Assembly (NCBI GenBank): GCA_015222965.1
Contig: JADFWF010000345.1
Coordinates: 1 to 7,295, forward strand
Length of the DNA: 7,295 bases
Reading direction: 5' to 3'
Source: Pseudomonadota bacterium
GTDB lineage: Bacteria > Pseudomonadota > Gammaproteobacteria > SZUA-229
The stretch's first letter is position 1. Every line of letters starts with the position of its first letter. The notes under the pieces were generated by a model. That model was not told the origin of the DNA. It saw only the letters and a list, made by a program, of their open reading frames with translations, and searched no databases. Made by a program: the position numbers and the translations under genes. Positions 7,240 to 7,295 of this stretch are shown in pieces.

Positions 7240-7295
7240 ATGGCATTAATTATTACCGATGAATGTATAAATTGTGATGTCTGTGAGCCGGAGTG
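7240..7295 (+). CDS. YfhL-type 4Fe-4S ferredoxin, 5' part only
   Basis: The gene starts at ATG 7240 and runs off the window. The 18 readable residues, MALIITDECINCDVCEPE, closely match the opening of E. coli YfhL (MALLITKKCINCDMCEPEC, from memory). They supply Cys9, Cys12 and Cys15 of a CxxCxxCxxxC cluster motif; the truncated last codon (TG-) is consistent with the fourth Cys. The family comprises small (about 80-90 residue) soluble low-potential electron carriers with two 4Fe-4S clusters. It follows coaD by 42 bp, and only a weak AGAG ribosome binding site (about 7229-7232) is visible. Identity is strong despite truncation; the physiological partner cannot be inferred. Confidence 0.88.
   Translation, partial: MALIITDECINCDVCEPE

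Overview
The window looks like chromosomal core DNA from a gammaproteobacterium of moderate GC content. The evidence is the gene order: ftsX-ftsE-ftsY on the minus strand, read divergently from two M16 peptidase genes, rsmD, coaD and a YfhL-type ferredoxin on the plus strand. From memory, pseudomonads and many other gammaproteobacteria have the same arrangement, usually with rpoH beyond ftsX, which here would lie off the left edge. I cannot name the genus from the sequence.

Layout. Bases 1-379 hold no gene; most of the stretch is a 249-bp imperfect palindrome (69-317) made of two nested repeat modules on one axis. Minus strand: ftsX (380-1324), ftsE (1326-2012) and ftsY (2134-3123). The ftsY-ftsE gap is filled by a second, unrelated palindrome made of four 7-bp units per arm (2031-2132), followed by a small hairpin that takes in the ftsE GTG start codon. 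A 137-bp divergent intergenic region (3124-3260) probably holds both promoters. Plus strand: a zinc-ligand-bearing M16 peptidase (3261-4691), an M16 partner without zinc ligands (4681-6045), rsmD (6107-6679), coaD (6706-7197) and the start of a ferredoxin gene (7240 to the edge).

How the genes work together. FtsE and FtsX form the ABC-type divisome complex that links constriction to peptidoglycan hydrolase activation. FtsY is the SRP receptor for co-translational membrane insertion. The two M16 proteins are exported or membrane-anchored and probably form a heterodimer: one has the HxxEH...E zinc site, the other has the conserved Arg/Tyr pair. RsmD methylates 16S rRNA, CoaD makes dephospho-CoA, and the ferredoxin is a small 4Fe-4S electron carrier.

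The genes are ordinary housekeeping genes. The less ordinary material is between them: two palindromic repeat families flanking ftsEX, and a series of hairpins across the M16-rsmD junction, one of which covers the rsmD Shine-Dalgarno. I saw no new defence system, mobile-element gene, CRISPR array, tRNA or rRNA.
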